Assembly (NCBI GenBank): GCA_910577335.1
Contig: CAJTMJ010000032.1
Coordinates: forward strand, 1-39,804
Length of the DNA stretch: 39,804 nucleotides
Direction of reading: 5' to 3'
From: an uncultured Duncaniella sp.
GTDB taxonomy: Bacteria > Bacteroidota > Bacteroidia > Bacteroidales > Muribaculaceae
Below are positions 18,701-27,279 of this stretch, in pieces (within the stretch, counting starts at the first letter, position 1; the number at the start of each line of letters is the position of its first letter). A program made the position numbers and the translations under genes. Below the pieces are notes generated by a model that saw nothing but the letters and a program-made list of their open reading frames with translations, ran no database searches and was not told the DNA's origin.

Positions 18701-19791
18701 GCGGCATCAGTCCCGACCCATACATTGTTATTCCGATCTACAATCATGCGGTTGACATCCGGGAAAGAGAGCAATGAGAACTTCTGGGTGCTTTCATTAT
18801 AATAGAACACTCCTTTTTTGTAAGTGCCTATCCACAGAGTGTTAGTCGGATCCTCATACAGTACAGTGACTGTATTATTCACATCTTTTTCAGCGTTATC
18901 AGCCACAGGCATGAATTTAATTCCATCAATGCTTTTTATCACTTGCTCAAGACCGTGGTGGTCACGTCCTATCCATATTTTGCCGGATTTATCCTGCAAA
19001 AGGGTTTTGGTAATGATATTTTTGCCCTTGGATGGTAATCGGTCACTGATCCATTCATCGTTAGTGAAGTCATAGAGCCATATACGTTCGTTGCTGTACA
19101 CCCATGCGAGTTCATCATTATCATAGACAATTGTTAGTGTAACTGCCTGATTGGGGGGGAGTTGGCTTGCGATGTGACGATCTGTCTTGGCAACCTTTAA
19201 AGATGTCCGATCAATTATTCTTATCACCCCGGTCTCATCGATTGTGATTATGCCGTGGGGTGTGTCGATGAAGTATGACAGGGTAGTATGTCCGAAATCC
19301 GGTTCTGCTATTTTGACAGCCTTGTCAGTGCCGTTTTTTGAATAGTAAAGACCTTTGTCATTAAGATAGAACCATATACCTTTTTCTCGGTCAATAAGTA
19401 TTTTGGTAGGTGCGGTGTCAAGCCCTAATTCCGCCATGCGTCGGGGCACATCATTCTCAAGATTGTCATGACCCGGTATATAAATGTAGTAATCTCCACC
19501 TGAACGCACCCAAAGATTTCCATCGGCATCTTCCTGAATCTCTTCGATATAACTGCCGTTTATGGGGAGATTTGACGGGGTATCGGGATGATATATTTTG
19601 AAAGAGTATCCGTCATATCGGCATAGTCCTGAAGAAGTCCCTATCCAGATGAACCCGTCCGAGTCGCGATAGATGGCATTAATCTTGTTGTTAGACAAGC
19701 CATTACCCGTGTCAAGATGTTTCAGAAAAAGCTCCGAAGCATTGATGGCGCTGAAAACAAATGTTGAAATGATAACTAATAGTAAACGCAT
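15751..19791 (-). CDS. Hybrid two-component system regulator (HTCS) of the PUL
   Basis: One-protein sensor and regulator of 1346 aa, spanning the inner membrane. Order: signal peptide (1 to about 19), periplasmic sensor made of about 12 visible propeller repeats (pattern DxxGxIWIGTxxGL) to about 680, a Y_Y_Y domain (about 690-755), membrane helix (about 768-790), histidine kinase with VSHDLRTPL (His829), HATPase with GNAFKFTPEGG and GNGIGLSLV, a Pro-rich linker, receiver domain with LTDLMMPEMDG (Asp1141), and an AraC-type DNA-binding domain (about 1240-1346). The open frame extends to 19854, but that ATG lies in the promoter -33 region; ATG 19791 begins the signal peptide. All key phosphotransfer residues are present. 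It lies between its two targets: SusC operon (divergent) and GH31 operon (same strand). Confidence 0.95.
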   Translation of the reverse strand: MRLLLVIISTFVFSAINASELFLKHLDTGNGLSNNKINAIYRDSDGFIWIGTSSGLCRYDGYSFKIYHPDTPSNLPINGSYIEEIQEDADGNLWVRSGGDYYIYIPGHDNLENDVPRRMAELGLDTAPTKILIDREKGIWFYLNDKGLYYSKNGTDKAVKIAEPDFGHTTLSYFIDTPHGIITIDETGVIRIIDRTSLKVAKTDRHIASQLPPNQAVTLTIVYDNDELAWVYSNERIWLYDFTNDEWISDRLPSKGKNIITKTLLQDKSGKIWIGRDHHGLEQVIKSIDGIKFMPVADNAEKDVNNTVTVLYEDPTNTLWIGTYKKGVFYYNESTQKFSLLSFPDVNRMIVDRNNNVWVGTDAAGLMRWNPMTEEINSYPDPTENGNHAAITSLLETPDGSIYIGSYARGLKKFKDGVFEHLHTGTKIDSIYTWALALSGNNKNIWIGTLGSGLFNYNPATSKIHEYNTSNSGLSSEYIISIANGSNGTVYIATAVGVCAYNSTTQKIYKLENVSHNNITEIFYDSRQLLWVASREGLQVYDPSRDKIHVINLHNDLSPSYVLGIQEDKNGDMWIAEGSELIHINPEFDDKTGEFSVKFQNYDPNDGLQNSDFNQRSFAILPDGEILIGGLYGINHFDPSKITLNRTLPKVMFSRLYLGNNEITPGEEIYGHVVLKGALNRSRKIELWHGNTDFTLFLATDNYVLPEKNTFYYKLEGFNSDWQISHHNSISYTNIPPGKYKLLVSATNNDNYQSIEPAELEIIIHPPFWASPWAKLLYFLLFVLAIYVIYRMIRIREQRKFNEKRKEVAIQKQEELNQLKFRFFTNVSHDLRTPLTLIVSPLESMIKETSDPSKLKTLTLMRNNALRLLNMVNQLLDFRKNEVAGLTLHPTEGDIVAFMQNICQSFTMLSERNNVALNFFSPIKSLYVKFDEDKLSKIMMNLLGNAFKFTPEGGKVDVILDISDSNLAIRVADTGLGVKDEDKERIFERFYQADETGASSTMGNGIGLSLVSEYVKLHGGDIKVVDNIEKGSVFIVTLPLLKELHEAQRMTNNILPAKQENQPDTNPQPGEPLPEAVPEVENPKPTPSDSRPIALVVDDSADMLEFLKDGLSNDFHVITAQNGKIALKLLSSIKPVIILTDLMMPEMDGIELCRQLKASHDHVAIPIIILTAKHDVSDKVEGLTIGADDYITKPFNLQLLLLRMKKLVELTKRGAVRTLIDPEPDHISITPLDERLVGKAVKFVVANIKRTDLSVEELSSHLGMSRVHLYKKLKAITGKTPIEFIRILRLKRGAQMLRESQLNISEIAYQLGFNNPKYFSKYFKEEYGIMPSDYQKQEEHITNHPI

Positions 19792-19823
19792 GGAGTTAAC
19801 ATTTAAGGTCTTTAACTTGGATG

Positions 19824-19855
19824 CAAAGTAAGCTAAAGTTAACAAATTATGCAAA
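19824..19855 (-). promoter_or_regulatory. HTCS gene promoter
   Basis: On the minus strand TTTG (19855-19852), a 20-nt spacer and TTACTTTG (19831-19824), one mismatch from TAnnTTTG. The expected transcript start is near 19818, giving a short leader to ATG 19791. Confidence 0.6.
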
Positions 19856-20200
19856 TTATCGATGTTAATAGTATCAATGAAACATTTTAATTTTAACTTA
19901 AAAACAATATAATCAATTAAATAAATATTTATTGATTAACATTTAACACTCTTAATCAAAACAAAACACATCCATCGATGAAACTATTGATGAATTCGAC
20001 AAAGTAAAATTATTTTGTCAGATTAATACGTATTTTTACATTTGCTAAGTTTTATTTAGAGACCATGACAATTGTGTGAAAATTTCAAATCTAACCACTG
20101 AAGCAACCCTACGACAAACCATGGCTACTGATTAAAAACGATTTATTATCAAATTAGTGTGAAACTTTAAATATTAACCAGTTAAACTAAATTACATTCA
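19856..20200. promoter_or_regulatory. Divergent regulatory region between HTCS and SusC
   Basis: About 345 bp of very AT-rich DNA without a gene. It holds an inverted repeat AATCAAT/ATTGATT (19911-19937), the 11-mer TTAACATTTAA at 19936-19946 (also at 19796-19806, in the HTCS leader), the SusC promoter (20014-20044) and a SusC leader of about 150 nt. The repeats are candidates for regulator binding sites; this is inference. Confidence 0.5.
20014..20044 (+). promoter_or_regulatory. SusC operon promoter
   Basis: TTTG at 20014-20017, a 19-nt spacer and TACATTTG at 20037-20044 match the consensus. A second, weaker pair (ATTG 19986-19989, N20, TTATTTTG 20010-20017) overlaps it. Transcription from the first would start near 20050. 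Confidence 0.6.
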
Positions 20201-23200
20201 ATGGGAAACAAACTAATGGGACGATGCAAGTCATCATTGCATCTATTCCGCACAGCCCTCATTGCGATATGCTTCCTCGCCGGAGTGAGTGTCGCATCGG
20301 CTGAACCGTTGACCGTAACAGGTACGGTCACCCAGGCTTCGGATGGCGAACCGCTGATCGGTGTCAGCATTATCGTCAAAGGAACCACAAACGGTGCTAC
20401 CACGGACATTGATGGTAACTATTCTATCAAGACCGAGACAGGAGCAACCCTCGTATTCTCGTATGTGGGATGTCAGACTCGTGAAATCGTGGTTAATTCT
20501 TCCAAGATCGATGTCGCTCTTCTTGACGACGCCGAAGTTCTTGATGAAGTAGTGGTTGTGGGTTACGGTGTTCAGAAAAAGAAACTCGTGACCGGTGCAA
20601 CCGCACAGATTAAAGGTGATGACATCGCCAAACTTAACACCACTTCACCCTTACAGGCTATGCAGGGTCAGCTTCCCGGTGTTAATATCGCCAGCGAGTC
20701 AGGTCAGCCCGGTTCAGGCATGAAGGTGACTATCCGTGGTCTCGGTACTATCGGTAACGCATCACCTCTTTACCTTATCGACGGTATAGGCGGTGACATT
20801 TCAACCCTTAACCCTGCCGACATCGAGTCAATCGACGTGCTTAAGGATGCTGCGTCAGCCGCTATCTATGGTGCGCAGGCAGCAAACGGTGTTGTGCTCA
20901 TCACCACTAAGCAGGGTCGTGAAGGTAAGGCTAAGGTTACTTTCGACGGCTATTTCGGCTGGCAGACCGTAGCCCGCAAGATGGATATGCTTAACGCTGA
21001 GGAGTACATGACAATCATGGATGAGAGTCAGCTCAACAGCGGTCTTGCACCTTACGATTGGAATTCATATAATTCTATCTGGCGCACTAACGAAGCAGGT
21101 GAACGTACAGGTGTGATTGATACCGACTGGATTGACACAATGTTCTACGACAACGCCAAGACTTCAAGCTATACACTCGGTGTGACCGGTGGTTCCACCA
21201 CTTCTACTTACGCTCTTTCACTCGGTTATCTTAACCAAGAAGGTATCGTGGGTGGTCCCTCGGTGTCAAACTACTCTCGTTACAACTTCCGTATCAATTC
21301 TGACCACAAGCTCTTCAACGGTATCGTTACCATAGGTGAGCAGGCAAGCTTTATATATGTGAAGAGCACAGGTATCGGTGTAGGTAACCAGTATAACAAT
21401 ACTCTCCGCGGCGCATTCGGTGTTTCACCACTTGCTCCTGTTTACAATGCCGATGGCGATTTCAATGACACCACCAACAGTGACTGGTATACATTCGAGG
21501 GTAACCCTTACGGATCTATGATGGTCACTACCAACAACCGCAACAAAAACGTAACATTCTCAGGCAACGTATACGCTCAGATAGAACCTATCAAGAATTT
21601 GAGAATCCGTACAGTGTTCGGTGCCGTTTACGGTTCAAGCGAATATCGTAGCTTCACACCTATTTATCAGTTCTCTCCCTACGCTTACAACACTGTTACC
21701 AAGGTAGGTCAGAACATGAACCATTCACTTGGTATGACATGGACCAACACTGCCACTTACGACTTCAACCTCGGTGACCATGCATTCAACGTGCTCGTCG
21801 GTATGGAAAGCTATCGTTATAGCGGGACTTACCTCGGAGGCGGTCAGGGTATGCTTAAGGAAGGATTCGATGACTGGGAGCATGCATGGATCAGCAATGG
21901 TACAGGTTCTACCATCGGTGAAAATGGCGTGAGCGTGTCAGGTAATCCTCATGACGATTCTCGCTCAGTCAGCTATTTCGGTCGTCTCGGCTGGAACTGG
22001 CAGGAGAAATATATGATCAATCTTACCGTTCGCCGTGACGGTTCTTCACGTTTCGCCCGCGGTCACCGTTTCGGTACCTTCCCTTCAGTATCTGCAGGTT
22101 GGAACATCTCAAACGAGAATTTCATGGAGTCAACCCGCACTTGGCTTGACTTTCTTAAGATTCGTGGTAGCTGGGGTCGTGTAGGTAACCAGAACATCAA
22201 CAACTACCAGTATCTTGCTCCTATCAAGAATCAGAATACTCACTACTACTTCGGTCAGTATCTCGGTCCTAACGGTACACTCATGGACTACTCTCAGATT
22301 CTTGCCAACAACTGGGGTGCATATCCCTCACGCCTCGGTAACCTCGGTGTGACTTGGGAAACATCCGAACAGATCGACTTCGGTTTTGACGCTCGTCTGC
22401 TTAACAGCCGCCTCGGCATCAACTTCGACTGGTATCAGAAGACAAATAAGGACTGGCTCGTTGTGGCTCCTATCCTTGCCACTGCAGGTACCGACGCTCC
22501 GTTCATCAACGGTGGTGACGTGAAGAACACCGGTGTCGAACTCGGTCTTACGTGGAATGACGTTATCGGTCGCGATTTCTCATACAACATCAGCGTGAAC
22601 GGCGCATATAATAAGAATAAGGTGGGTTCAATTCCTAATGAGGACGGTATCATTCACGGTGACGCCAATACTCTTTATGACAACTCAATGGAATTCTACC
22701 GCGCTCAGAACGGTATGCCCATCGGTTACTTCTGGGGTTACAAGACTGCAGGTATCTTCCAGAACAAGCAGCAGATTACCGACTGGATCTCTGCCGGTAA
22801 CGGTGTGCTCCAAGGCAATGTTCAGCCCGGTGACGTTATCTACGTAGATGTTAACCATGACGGTGTTATCAATGATAACGATAAGGTTGACCTCGGCAAC
22901 GGTATGCCTAAGTTCACTTATGGTTTCAACATCAATCTTTATTATAAGAACTTCGATCTTGGTATTACTGCCAACGGTGCTGCCGGTTTCCAGATTGTAC
23001 AGAGCTATCGTAACCAAGGTACCAAGCAGGCTAACTACACCACCCGCATCCTTGACCGCTGGACAGGCGAAGGCACATCTAACAAAATACCTCGCGTCAC
23101 AAATGAAAATATCAACTGGCAGTTCTCCGACCTCTATCTTCAGGATGGCGATTATCTCCGTATCTCTAACGTGACATTGGGCTACAATTTCGCTCCGCTC

Positions 23201-23386
23201 ATCAATCAGAAGTGGTGCAGCAATGCCCGTCTCTATTTCCAGGCTCAGAACCTCCTTACCTTCACCAAGTATGACGGTATGGATCCTGAAATCGGTTACG
23301 GTACTCAGTCATGGGTATCAGGTGTTGACCTCGGTTACTATCCTCGTCCCCGCACCTATCTTATCGGTGTAAACCTTGCTTTCTAA
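20201..23386 (+). CDS. SusC/RagA-family TonB-dependent glycan transporter
   Basis: Outer-membrane beta-barrel that imports oligosaccharides using TonB energy. The product is 1061 aa, usual for SusC. It has a signal peptide cut near VASA/EP (about residue 34), a carboxypeptidase-regulatory-like domain (VTGTVTQASDGEPLIGVSI through about 115), a TonB-box-like DEVVVVGYG, a plug domain (about 135-245, with RGLGTIGNASPLYLIDG and AAIYGAQAANGVVLITTK), and a barrel ending in the typical aromatic terminus GVNLAF. ATG 20201 is used; a second Met six codons later is also possible. It is the first gene of the plus-strand operon, 33 nt before SusD. Substrate xyloglucan is inferred from the enzymes. Confidence 0.96.
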   Translation: MGNKLMGRCKSSLHLFRTALIAICFLAGVSVASAEPLTVTGTVTQASDGEPLIGVSIIVKGTTNGATTDIDGNYSIKTETGATLVFSYVGCQTREIVVNSSKIDVALLDDAEVLDEVVVVGYGVQKKKLVTGATAQIKGDDIAKLNTTSPLQAMQGQLPGVNIASESGQPGSGMKVTIRGLGTIGNASPLYLIDGIGGDISTLNPADIESIDVLKDAASAAIYGAQAANGVVLITTKQGREGKAKVTFDGYFGWQTVARKMDMLNAEEYMTIMDESQLNSGLAPYDWNSYNSIWRTNEAGERTGVIDTDWIDTMFYDNAKTSSYTLGVTGGSTTSTYALSLGYLNQEGIVGGPSVSNYSRYNFRINSDHKLFNGIVTIGEQASFIYVKSTGIGVGNQYNNTLRGAFGVSPLAPVYNADGDFNDTTNSDWYTFEGNPYGSMMVTTNNRNKNVTFSGNVYAQIEPIKNLRIRTVFGAVYGSSEYRSFTPIYQFSPYAYNTVTKVGQNMNHSLGMTWTNTATYDFNLGDHAFNVLVGMESYRYSGTYLGGGQGMLKEGFDDWEHAWISNGTGSTIGENGVSVSGNPHDDSRSVSYFGRLGWNWQEKYMINLTVRRDGSSRFARGHRFGTFPSVSAGWNISNENFMESTRTWLDFLKIRGSWGRVGNQNINNYQYLAPIKNQNTHYYFGQYLGPNGTLMDYSQILANNWGAYPSRLGNLGVTWETSEQIDFGFDARLLNSRLGINFDWYQKTNKDWLVVAPILATAGTDAPFINGGDVKNTGVELGLTWNDVIGRDFSYNISVNGAYNKNKVGSIPNEDGIIHGDANTLYDNSMEFYRAQNGMPIGYFWGYKTAGIFQNKQQITDWISAGNGVLQGNVQPGDVIYVDVNHDGVINDNDKVDLGNGMPKFTYGFNINLYYKNFDLGITANGAAGFQIVQSYRNQGTKQANYTTRILDRWTGEGTSNKIPRVTNENINWQFSDLYLQDGDYLRISNVTLGYNFAPLINQKWCSNARLYFQAQNLLTFTKYDGMDPEIGYGTQSWVSGVDLGYYPRPRTYLIGVNLAF

Positions 23387-23419
23387 ATATCAAGAACCCT
23401 CTAAAGTTTAGATTTACAA

Positions 23420-25093
23420 ATGAACAAGTTTAAATTCAACATATTGACTCTTGGTGTGGTCGGAGCCCTGAGCATGACTTCATGTTCCGAAAGCTTCCTT
23501 GATGTCTCCTCTAAAACGGAGTCAAACACCGAAAACTTCTATAAGACCGAGGGCGACGCATGGCGTGCGCTTCTTGGTTGCTACGATGGGTGGCGTCAGA
23601 TTTCATCTGCTCCCGGCATAGGTTTCTATGTAGCTTCCACTGTGATGGGTGACGAATGCTATGGTGCCACAGGTAAAGGTGACGGTTTCGGCTATCAGGC
23701 TATCGATGCTTTTGATCCGATGAAATCGCCGAGCGACATGCAGCTCTATGGACAGGACTGGAAAGTATACTATGCCGGTGTCTACCGCTGCAACGAGCTT
23801 ATGGCTCACGAAGAGCAGATTAACTGGGAGAGCGAAAGCAACCATGGTCTTTACATGGGTGAATGTCGCGCGATACGTGCTCTGCTGTACTTTGATATGG
23901 TTCGCCTGTGGGGTAACATACCTTTGTTCCTCGAACCGGTTAATGAAAACCGTGAGCAGGCTGATCCCGCTGAAGTATATGCCGCAATCTTCGAAGATTT
24001 GAAATTTGCCATCGCAAATATTCCCGCTGATGCCAATCTTACTGAAAAAGAGGCTGGCCGTATCACTAAATATGCCGCGGAGGCTATGCTCGCACGTGCC
24101 TACCTTTTCTATTCAGGTTATTATGGCAAGGATCCCGGCTTCACCAATGCTGAAGGTGAGACTACCGGTGTTGTGACCAAGGCTGATGCTTTGGCAGCTG
24201 TTGAGGATGTCATCGGTTCAGGTAACTACGGTCTTGTTGACGATTTCAAGAATCTCTGGCCCGCTGCTTCACTTGTTCCCATACCCGGTAACGTGGGTTG
24301 GAATACTGACGCTTCAACTTACGCCGGTGACTTTAACAAGGAGGTAATCCTTGCGCAGAAGTTCACTCCTACTCAGGACTACAACGGAAATAACGATTCA
24401 AACCGCTGGCTCGTCATGATGGGTATGCGTTCTCTCAACCATACTCCTTACGGCAAGGGCTGGGGCGCTTGTACAGTAGTGCCGCAATTCCTTGAAAAAT
24501 TCCCTGACGGCGACACTCGTCGTGCTGCATCTGCCATTGATTTGGTGGGTGAAGGTATTGCTCAGGGCAATGACTTCAACAGCTCATTCGCTGACTGGCG
24601 TGAATATACCGGCTACTCAGTGAAGAAATATTCTCCGCTTGTTTATGGCAACGGTCTCCCCGGCACAAATGCCGACGGTACTGCCGGATTCCAGGAATGT
24701 AACGCTAACCAGTGGATCCTCATGCGCTATGCTGACGTGCTCCTTATGGCTGCCGAGCTTGGTTCTGGTAATGCCGCTAATTATATGCATCAGGTTCGTG
24801 CCCGCGCAGGTCTTGATGACATAGCTGTCAACCAGCAGAACATCATGGAAGAACGTGCCCGTGAACTCGCATTTGAAGGTATCCGTTATTGGGACCTTCT
24901 CCGTCAGGGTGTTGATGTGGCTGCCGATGCTATCGCTGCTTCTGCCGGTGAGGTGTTCAACGGCGGTGTGAAAGGAACTGTGACTTATGACAAGAGCAAA
25001 ATCATTGCCACAAAAGGTCTGAGCCAGATCCCCGAAAACCAGATTACCCTTTCAAACGGTGTGCTCAAGCAAAATCCCGGTTGGGGCAAATAA
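23420..25093 (+). CDS. SusD/RagB-family surface glycan-binding lipoprotein
   Basis: The 557-aa lipoprotein forms the lid of the SusC transporter and binds glycan at the cell surface. The signal peptide ends in the lipobox SMTSC, followed by SESFLDVSSKT, the usual SusD N-terminus. Other family marks are WRALLGCYDGW, YNGN-rich middle loops, LMRYADVLLMAAE, and near the end ERARELAFEGIRYWDLLRQG. Length and order fit SusD. It directly follows SusC, as in nearly all PULs. After it there is a 236-bp gap without a clear promoter or terminator before the next lipoprotein gene, so cotranscription is likely but not shown. Confidence 0.95.
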   Translation: MNKFKFNILTLGVVGALSMTSCSESFLDVSSKTESNTENFYKTEGDAWRALLGCYDGWRQISSAPGIGFYVASTVMGDECYGATGKGDGFGYQAIDAFDPMKSPSDMQLYGQDWKVYYAGVYRCNELMAHEEQINWESESNHGLYMGECRAIRALLYFDMVRLWGNIPLFLEPVNENREQADPAEVYAAIFEDLKFAIANIPADANLTEKEAGRITKYAAEAMLARAYLFYSGYYGKDPGFTNAEGETTGVVTKADALAAVEDVIGSGNYGLVDDFKNLWPAASLVPIPGNVGWNTDASTYAGDFNKEVILAQKFTPTQDYNGNNDSNRWLVMMGMRSLNHTPYGKGWGACTVVPQFLEKFPDGDTRRAASAIDLVGEGIAQGNDFNSSFADWREYTGYSVKKYSPLVYGNGLPGTNADGTAGFQECNANQWILMRYADVLLMAAELGSGNAANYMHQVRARAGLDDIAVNQQNIMEERARELAFEGIRYWDLLRQGVDVAADAIAASAGEVFNGGVKGTVTYDKSKIIATKGLSQIPENQITLSNGVLKQNPGWGK

Positions 25094-25329
25094 TTTGTGA
25101 AAATTCGGTATGCAGGAACTCTTATAAAAAGTTAAATTGATGATATAATACAATTTCCTTGTAAAATCTGCGTTATCTATTCGCATTTCACCTTGTGAAT
25201 AATTGAAAACGCACCCGGGACACATATATTTATAATAGTCCTTCCTGACTTTTACAAGATTTCTTGCATCACTGAATTTTCAATAGACATAAACAAATTA
25301 TCAAAATCTCTCTTATCAGATTTTAAACA

Positions 25330-27255
25330 ATGAAAAAACAATTGAAATATTTATTTTCGTTGTCAATGAGTGCGATGGCGTTGCTTTTGACCACTACCGC
25401 ATGTTCACCTGACGACCATGAGCTTTCGGGGCCCGTTGTGTCACCCGAAGAGCTTGTTGAGGGTATTGCTTTTGCTGTGACCCCCGACGCTAACGACCCC
25501 AATACGATTCACTTGAAATCACTTGTCAAGGGCGCTACTCCTCTTTGGAAAACTCCCAGCGGAATGTCGCAAAATCAGGAACTTGATTTGCAATTCCCGT
25601 TTGCCGGTGAGTATGAACTCACTTTCGGTGTGATGACTCAGGCTGGTACAGTGTGGGGTGAACCCTATACCTTCACTGTGAATTCCAACAACTTCGGCCT
25701 TCTTTCTGACCCCATCTGGACTAATCTTGCCGGTGGTGTGGATGAAAACGGACAGGGAAATCCTAAAAAATGGGTTCCTTGCAACATGAACTACGGTATC
25801 GGTAACTGCTCAGGTCCGGTTATGTACATGAGCCCGGATGATTATCCTAACCCGGTATTCGGTACAGGCAACTGGTCTCCTAACTGGGATCCCGGTTTCC
25901 AGTCATGGCTTATTCCTGCCGATGACCCCTATATGGATTCTTATATGACACTTTCTCTCGACCCCGTTCAGGGTTGTGTGATCGACATGATGCGCAAGTC
26001 TGCCGATGGTGAAGAGAAGCTTGCCGGTAAGTTCAGCTTGAATGTCGCTGATCCGAAACACCCCATGATCACATTCTTAAACGGCACTTTCTCACTCCAT
26101 AACAAAGCTATGGACGGTACATGTGCTAACTACACTAACGAAATCCGTATTATCGAATGTACCCCTTACCTCCTTCAGGTTGCTACAATGCGTACCAACA
26201 GCGAAGGTCCATGGTGGTTGGTATGGAACTTCGTTTCTGAGGAACTTAAGAATGATCCATCAATCCTTCCCACTGAAGGTCCCGACTTGGTAGAAGGAAA
26301 ACCTGTGGCTGAACCTACTTACGAAGATCTCGCCACTTCACTCTTCACTATCTCAGGCAACGATGCTTCTTATCTTGCTACTCAGACCACATTCCTTCTC
26401 GATGAGGAAACTCCATACGATTACATGTGGTGGAATCCCGCAAACGGTGCATGGGAATGGATCAACGGTTACGGTTCTTCTTGGGCTCCCGCATACGAAG
26501 GTATTGAAGATTTCGCACTTACTATCAATAAGAATGGAAAGGCTGAACTCGAAAACGTAGAGGGCGGTGCGGCTACAACTTTCACTATCAATGGCAACAA
26601 GATAGTGTTTGCTGATGAGATCACTCTCCTTACTGCCGGCAATACTTCTATCAAGGGTAAAGAGTTCATGGTTATGAAGTGCTCTGCCGATGACAATGAA
26701 GTTGTATTCGGTGTGCCCGTTGAATATGACAACGCAGGTGCTGCAAATAAATATCTTTGCGCCAAGATGACTATCAAGCCTATCGGTGGTGCAACAGGTC
26801 CGATTGAAATCAAGGTTGACAACAGCAAGCTTGAGGTATATCAGGAAGCTAATAAGTATCTCCGCATCCAGTTCTACAATCCTTGGGCTGGTAAGGATGA
26901 CAGCGCATGGCCTATCGACCCGACCAAACTCAAACTTAAGAAAGGTCAGAAACTCGTGTTGAAATACACAGTTAGCGGTATTGACTGGACCGGTACTCCA
27001 CGTGCTGCATTCTGCTGCAACATCGACGGCTTCCAGTGGGAACCTGACTGCTTCACCAACTTCCAAGGTCAGGATTTCAACACCACAGGCGAAAATGTGA
27101 TGACCCTCACTAACGAAACCGGTGCTACATATAATTTCTATGGCACAGGTTCTCTTCAGGTGTCAATACAGCTTGACGGATTCAACTCTAATCCTGACAT
27201 AGCCGATGCGGTTTCTAAAGCTGTGGTGAATGTAACATCATTAACCATCGAGTAA
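25330..27255 (+). CDS. Surface glycan-binding-type lipoprotein (SusE/F position), PKD-like plus lipocalin-like modules
   Basis: 641-aa lipoprotein with lipobox TTTAC and then SPDDHE, an acidic cluster fitting Bacteroidetes surface export. After a linker comes a PKD-like domain (about 48-128: SLVKGATPLWKTPSG to FTVNSNNFGLL). Two similar lipocalin-like segments follow (about 130-312 and 334-487), each with Trp-rich entry, a beta pattern, and a distal strand (RIIECTPYLLQVATMRTNS; FMVMKCSADDNEVVFGV). The last ~150 residues form a CBM-like module (about 492-641, YLRIQFYNPWAG ... LQVSIQLDGF). Trp-rich surfaces suggest sugar binding. Related modules appear in the next gene. Function is inferred from position and make-up; I do not recognise a named family for the whole protein. 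24 nt separate it from the next gene. Confidence 0.8.
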   Translation: MKKQLKYLFSLSMSAMALLLTTTACSPDDHELSGPVVSPEELVEGIAFAVTPDANDPNTIHLKSLVKGATPLWKTPSGMSQNQELDLQFPFAGEYELTFGVMTQAGTVWGEPYTFTVNSNNFGLLSDPIWTNLAGGVDENGQGNPKKWVPCNMNYGIGNCSGPVMYMSPDDYPNPVFGTGNWSPNWDPGFQSWLIPADDPYMDSYMTLSLDPVQGCVIDMMRKSADGEEKLAGKFSLNVADPKHPMITFLNGTFSLHNKAMDGTCANYTNEIRIIECTPYLLQVATMRTNSEGPWWLVWNFVSEELKNDPSILPTEGPDLVEGKPVAEPTYEDLATSLFTISGNDASYLATQTTFLLDEETPYDYMWWNPANGAWEWINGYGSSWAPAYEGIEDFALTINKNGKAELENVEGGAATTFTINGNKIVFADEITLLTAGNTSIKGKEFMVMKCSADDNEVVFGVPVEYDNAGAANKYLCAKMTIKPIGGATGPIEIKVDNSKLEVYQEANKYLRIQFYNPWAGKDDSAWPIDPTKLKLKKGQKLVLKYTVSGIDWTGTPRAAFCCNIDGFQWEPDCFTNFQGQDFNTTGENVMTLTNETGATYNFYGTGSLQVSIQLDGFNSNPDIADAVSKAVVNVTSLTIE

Positions 27256-27279
27256 TACTCTTTTAACAGAAAAATCTAA

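Noticed and set aside
25094..25329. Possible separate promoter for the lipoprotein genes in the 236-bp gap after SusD
   Set aside because: No TTTG/TAnnTTTG pair with correct spacing and no terminator hairpin was found.
26353..27066. 237-aa open frame antisense to the 641-aa lipoprotein gene
   Set aside because: No recognisable motif or promoter; the opposite strand has a clear lipoprotein in good context.
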